Assembly: GCA_023390485.1 (NCBI GenBank)
Contig: JAEWCT010000313.1
Span: 1-9,468, forward strand
DNA length: 9,468 nucleotides
Direction of reading: 5' to 3'
Source: Pseudomonadota bacterium
GTDB taxonomy: Bacteria; Pseudomonadota; Alphaproteobacteria; Rhizobiales; Hyphomicrobiaceae
Shown piece after piece: positions 7,304 to 9,468 of this stretch. Every line of letters begins with the position of its first letter. Positions within the stretch are counted from its first letter, which is position 1. The position numbers and the translations under genes are program-made. Below the pieces are notes generated by a model. That model did not search any database, was not told the origin of the DNA, and saw only the letters and a program-made list of their open reading frames with translations.

Positions 7304-7573
7304 GTCGCTCAGCCTTTCGCAGCGCCCGCCGGCCAACGGCGGACATACCTCTACGCATATAGTTACTGTTGGGGTTCCGCGCGCATCGCCCCCGAGCATT
7401 CGCTGCGCTTGCGGATCATTCAAGCGCCGCCCGGCAGTCGCACCGAAATGGAAGGTTCGAATAGAACTTGTGGTTCAGAGGCGAGATCGACTCGAGGTAT
7501 CGAAGGAGACGAGCACTGCAGCGCACTGCGAAAGGCGGTGCTGTTGTAGGATGCCGCGCAGCTAAGGAGATCG
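7304..7573. other. Intergenic region between the NRAMP gene and the efflux promoter
   Basis: About 270 bases with no gene I can support. It holds a tandem direct repeat, GCACTGC at 7513-7519 and again at 7523-7529 (10-bp period), shortly after the NRAMP stop codon. A CTATAT reading on the minus strand near 7360 resembles a rhizobial -10 element but has no acceptable -35 partner. I see no clear intrinsic terminator for the NRAMP gene: the GC-rich partial dyads around 7510-7552 have no T-run. Confidence 0.4.
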
Positions 7574-8878
7574 TCAGATCACCAGGAATCCGATCGTCGC
7601 AAGTGCCATGACGAAAGTTGCTATCCAGCCGACGACGAGCATCGGGCGCGGGAGCGTGAGCCGTCCCATGACGTGAGGGTTCATTGCCATCACCATCATC
7701 ACAGCCATCAACGGGGCGGCCAGCATGCCATTGATAACCGCGCTCCAGTAGAGTGCCTTTATAGGATCGATCGAGGTGAAGTTCAGCGCCACGCCGCCGA
7801 GCGTCGCGACAGCAATCGTCGCGTAGAACGCCTTGGCTTCCCGCAGCTTGTAGTCGAGACCATACCGCCAGGAAAAAAGCTCGCTCACGCCATAGGCAGC
7901 CGAACCCGCCATCACGGGCACCGCCAGCATGCCCGTTGAAATGATGCCAATTGCAAAGAGCGCGAACGTGAATTCCCCCGCCACGGGACGAAGCGCCTCT
8001 GCGGCCTGAGCGGAGGTTTGGATTTCGGTCACGCCGTTTGCATTCAACGTCGCGGCGGTTGCGAAGATGATGAACACGCCAATGAGGTTCGATACGCCCA
8101 TTCCGACGATCGTGTCCGTTCGAATGCGCGAAAGTTCGCGGCCCGCATCGCGAGGCGTGATGCACAACGGCTTGATATGCCGCCGATGCAGCTCTTCCAC
8201 TTCTTGGCCGGACTGCCAGAAAAACAGATAGGGGCTGATTGTCGTGCCAAGAACCGCAACGAGGCCCATGGCGTGGTCGGCATCAAGTTTGAAGTGCGGG
8301 ACAAATGTTCCGTGGAGCGCCGCGCCCCAAGGCACATGCGCGGTGAAAACGACGCCCACATACGTGAACAAGCACAACGTCGCCCATTTGAGGACGGCGC
8401 TATACCGTGCGTAGCTCATAAAGGTTTCGAGAAGAATGCAAACGATGCCCAACAATACCGTATAGGCCCGCTCGGGACCGCCGATCAGCAAACCCAACGC
8501 AGCCCCCATGGCGCCGACGTCAGCGCCAAGGTTGATCACGTTCGCCACGAGCAGAAGGCAGATAACCCCGCGCAGCAGCCACTTCGGATAATGGCGCCGC
8601 AAATTGTGCGCGATGCCATGCCCCGTCACGCAGCCGATCCTGGCGGCAACGGCTTGTATGGCGACCATCAGCGGGAAGCTGAACAGCATGGTCCAAGCAA
8701 GGCCGTAACCGAATTGCGCGCCAACTTGGCTATACGTCGCGATACCACTCGGATCGTCGTCAGCTGCACCCGTCACCAATCCTGGGCCAAGCGATTCCAG
8801 GATCCCGGTCGATGAAGGCGGTGGCTCAATCCCGACAATCCCGGACGTTGTTTCACTCGCGTTGGGATCCATCGACAT
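7574..8878 (-). CDS. NRAMP (SLC11) family divalent metal transporter, non-canonical metal site
   Basis: A 434-residue inner-membrane protein of about 11 helices, clearly of the NRAMP fold: TM1 LGPGLVTGAADDDPSGIATYSQVG (starting at 30), TM3 NLGADVGAMGAALGLL, and an unwound TM6 segment LGTTISPYLFFWQS (210-223). NRAMPs usually import Mn2+ or Fe2+ with protons using a DPGN motif in TM1 and a Met-Pro-His motif in TM6. Here the first reads DPSG (Asp42 kept, Asn replaced by Gly45) and the second ISPY (Ser215 for Met, Tyr217 for His). Such a site may not select Mn or Fe; Mg2+ or another ion is possible, as in the described NRAMP-related magnesium transporters. GAGG 8 bases before the ATG at 8878 supports the start; an in-frame ATG two codons later is an alternative. 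It is a separate unit from the efflux operon, 351 bases away. Family certain, ion unknown. Confidence 0.92.
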   Translation of the reverse strand: MSMDPNASETTSGIVGIEPPPSSTGILESLGPGLVTGAADDDPSGIATYSQVGAQFGYGLAWTMLFSFPLMVAIQAVAARIGCVTGHGIAHNLRRHYPKWLLRGVICLLLVANVINLGADVGAMGAALGLLIGGPERAYTVLLGIVCILLETFMSYARYSAVLKWATLCLFTYVGVVFTAHVPWGAALHGTFVPHFKLDADHAMGLVAVLGTTISPYLFFWQSGQEVEELHRRHIKPLCITPRDAGRELSRIRTDTIVGMGVSNLIGVFIIFATAATLNANGVTEIQTSAQAAEALRPVAGEFTFALFAIGIISTGMLAVPVMAGSAAYGVSELFSWRYGLDYKLREAKAFYATIAVATLGGVALNFTSIDPIKALYWSAVINGMLAAPLMAVMMVMAMNPHVMGRLTLPRPMLVVGWIATFVMALATIGFLVI

Positions 8879-9208
8879 CGCCGCCCCCTCTTTTTCCGCT
8901 GTCTCTGCGAGCTACGCAGGAATCGAATTGACAGCACAGCAATCAACTACAAGGACTGGAATTACGGATCTCTCGGCAAGTCAAGATACGCTGAGCGGCG
9001 ACAAGTTATGAACGCGTTTGAACGGTGCTACGCGGTTCAGCACGCGCAATTTGTATCCGCTTTCAATAGACGCTTCGTCAAATCCAGGTAGCTAGTTCGA
9101 GCGGACTATTGCGGGAGATGGCGCATTTCACGATCTGCACCGAAGTTGCAGCGAATGGCAGCTCTGGAGGGGGTCCTTTGCCGTCTAACATTCAGAGGAA
9201 TTGTCCAG
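8879..9208. other. Divergent intergenic region between the NRAMP gene and the exported-protein gene
   Basis: 330 bases without a supportable gene; it should carry promoters for both divergent genes. For the NRAMP gene, a minus-strand CTTGAC (8985-8980) with TAATTC (8964-8959) is a weak candidate, its 15-base spacer being short. A plus-strand TTGACA at 8928-8933 has no matching -10 element. No GGAAC-type EcfG -35 is present on either strand, and I recognise no MntR, Mur, Fur, RirA or Irr operator. A TGAACG motif cluster is listed separately. Confidence 0.4.
9009..9039. repeat. TGAACG direct repeats with an opposing CGGTTCA arm
   Basis: TGAACG occurs at 9009-9014 and 9019-9024, exactly 10 bp (one helical turn) apart, flanking part of the palindrome AACGCGTT (9011-9018). 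An inverted copy, CGGTTCA, lies at 9033-9039, making a TGAAC-N11-GTTCA dyad with the second repeat. A further small dyad GTGCT/AGCAC (9025-9029, 9039-9043) overlaps it. Such spacing suits a dimeric or tandem-binding regulator between divergent promoters, but no known regulator consensus is matched. Confidence 0.3.
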
Positions 9209-9468
9209 ATGAACGTTACTGCAAAACATATTGTGAGCGCACTCGTAGCTTCCCTCTCGCTTCTTGCTATCGCCGCATCAAGTGCCAATGCGAACTATGC
9301 AGGGTTGGCCGACGGCAACCCTGGCCCCGCCGATACTTGGGCGGCGACGCATCCTGAATTCGGCAAAATCACCCATTCCCGTAGGGCAGCGACGGAAGAC
9401 TGTGCGGGCCTGCGCGAAGCCGCAATCGAGACGGGCTCGGCGCGCATGTGGCACCGCTATCATATGTG
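9209..9468 (+). CDS. Small exported protein of unknown function, 3' end outside window
   Basis: The open frame of 86 codons from the ATG at 9209 runs off the right edge. Residues 1-28 form a good signal peptide: MNVTAKH, a hydrophobic core from about 8 to 23, and an ANA|N cleavage site after Ala28. The visible mature part (29-86) is hydrophilic, with WAATHPEFGKITHSRRAATEDCAGLREAA and a final WHRYHM; one Cys (65) is visible. AGAGGA 9-10 bases before the ATG is a good ribosome-binding site and decides this start. I recognise no family. It is transcribed divergently from the NRAMP gene, so shared control is possible but not shown. The protein is periplasmic, surface-exposed or secreted; the function is unknown. 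Confidence 0.75.
   Translation, partial: MNVTAKHIVSALVASLSLLAIAASSANANYAGLADGNPGPADTWAATHPEFGKITHSRRAATEDCAGLREAAIETGSARMWHRYHM

Noticed and set aside
745..7360. A shared GTAGAGGTAT word next to the FAA hydrolase start (745-754) and, on the minus strand, near 7350 in the efflux intergenic region.
   Set aside because: Exact 10-base matches are expected many times by chance in a window of this size, and no shared context supports a common site.
7223..7423. N-terminal extension of the RND adaptor to an ATG at 7423 (469 residues).
   Set aside because: The added residues lack a membrane or family signature, place the membrane anchor at about residue 75, and would span an exact EcfG promoter and a hairpin. 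A GTG (7222) or TTG (7219) with a GGAG site gives the normal family length.
8018..8815. A 265-codon plus-strand open frame opposite the NRAMP gene.
   Set aside because: It is antisense to a clear NRAMP coding region, and its translation is Arg/His/Gln-rich without recognisable domains, as expected for a shadow frame.
9109..9357. An 82-codon plus-strand frame overlapping the exported-protein gene.
   Set aside because: The alternative frame starting at 9209 has a textbook signal peptide and a better ribosome-binding site; this one has neither.

Overview
The window looks like chromosomal DNA of an alphaproteobacterium, probably of the order Hyphomicrobiales (Rhizobiales). This rests on the moderately high GC content, the family make-up, the look of the proteins, and promoter motifs of the alphaproteobacterial EcfG type. 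Genus cannot be fixed from the sequence alone; a Hyphomicrobium-like organism is a guess. I see no rRNA, tRNA, CRISPR array, insertion sequence, phage gene or integration scar.

Layout, left to right. (1) Positions 1-744, minus strand: a fumarylacetoacetate hydrolase family enzyme whose 3' end lies outside the window. (2) A 250-base divergent intergenic region with an EcfG-like promoter facing right. (3) On the plus strand, an exported PRC-barrel protein (995-1552), then an MFS transporter (1606-2850), probably co-transcribed, with an inverted repeat over the transporter's ribosome-binding region. (4) Convergent to these, with only 3 bases between stop codons, a minus-strand operon made of an RND periplasmic adaptor (7222-6014) and an MdtB/MdtC-like inner-membrane RND pump (6012-2854). 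These two genes are separated by one base. (5) A 351-base intergenic region with an exact EcfG consensus (GGAAC-N16-CGTT) reading into the efflux operon and a perfect 8-bp hairpin at the predicted transcript start. (6) A minus-strand NRAMP-family metal transporter (8878-7574) with non-canonical metal-site residues. (7) A 330-base intergenic region with a cluster of TGAACG motifs, then the start of a small exported protein of unknown function (9209 to the window edge).

How it fits together: the centre of the window is an envelope and efflux region. The adaptor and pump form two parts of a tripartite drug or metabolite exporter; the outer-membrane channel is not here and would have to be supplied from elsewhere. 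The exact EcfG promoter before the adaptor and the weaker EcfG-like promoter before the PRC-barrel gene suggest that both transcription units belong to the alphaproteobacterial general stress response (PhyR-NepR-EcfG). This is an inference from motif and position. I see no clearly new multi-gene system. The observations most worth checking are the stress-sigma control of the RND operon and the altered metal-binding motif of the NRAMP protein.
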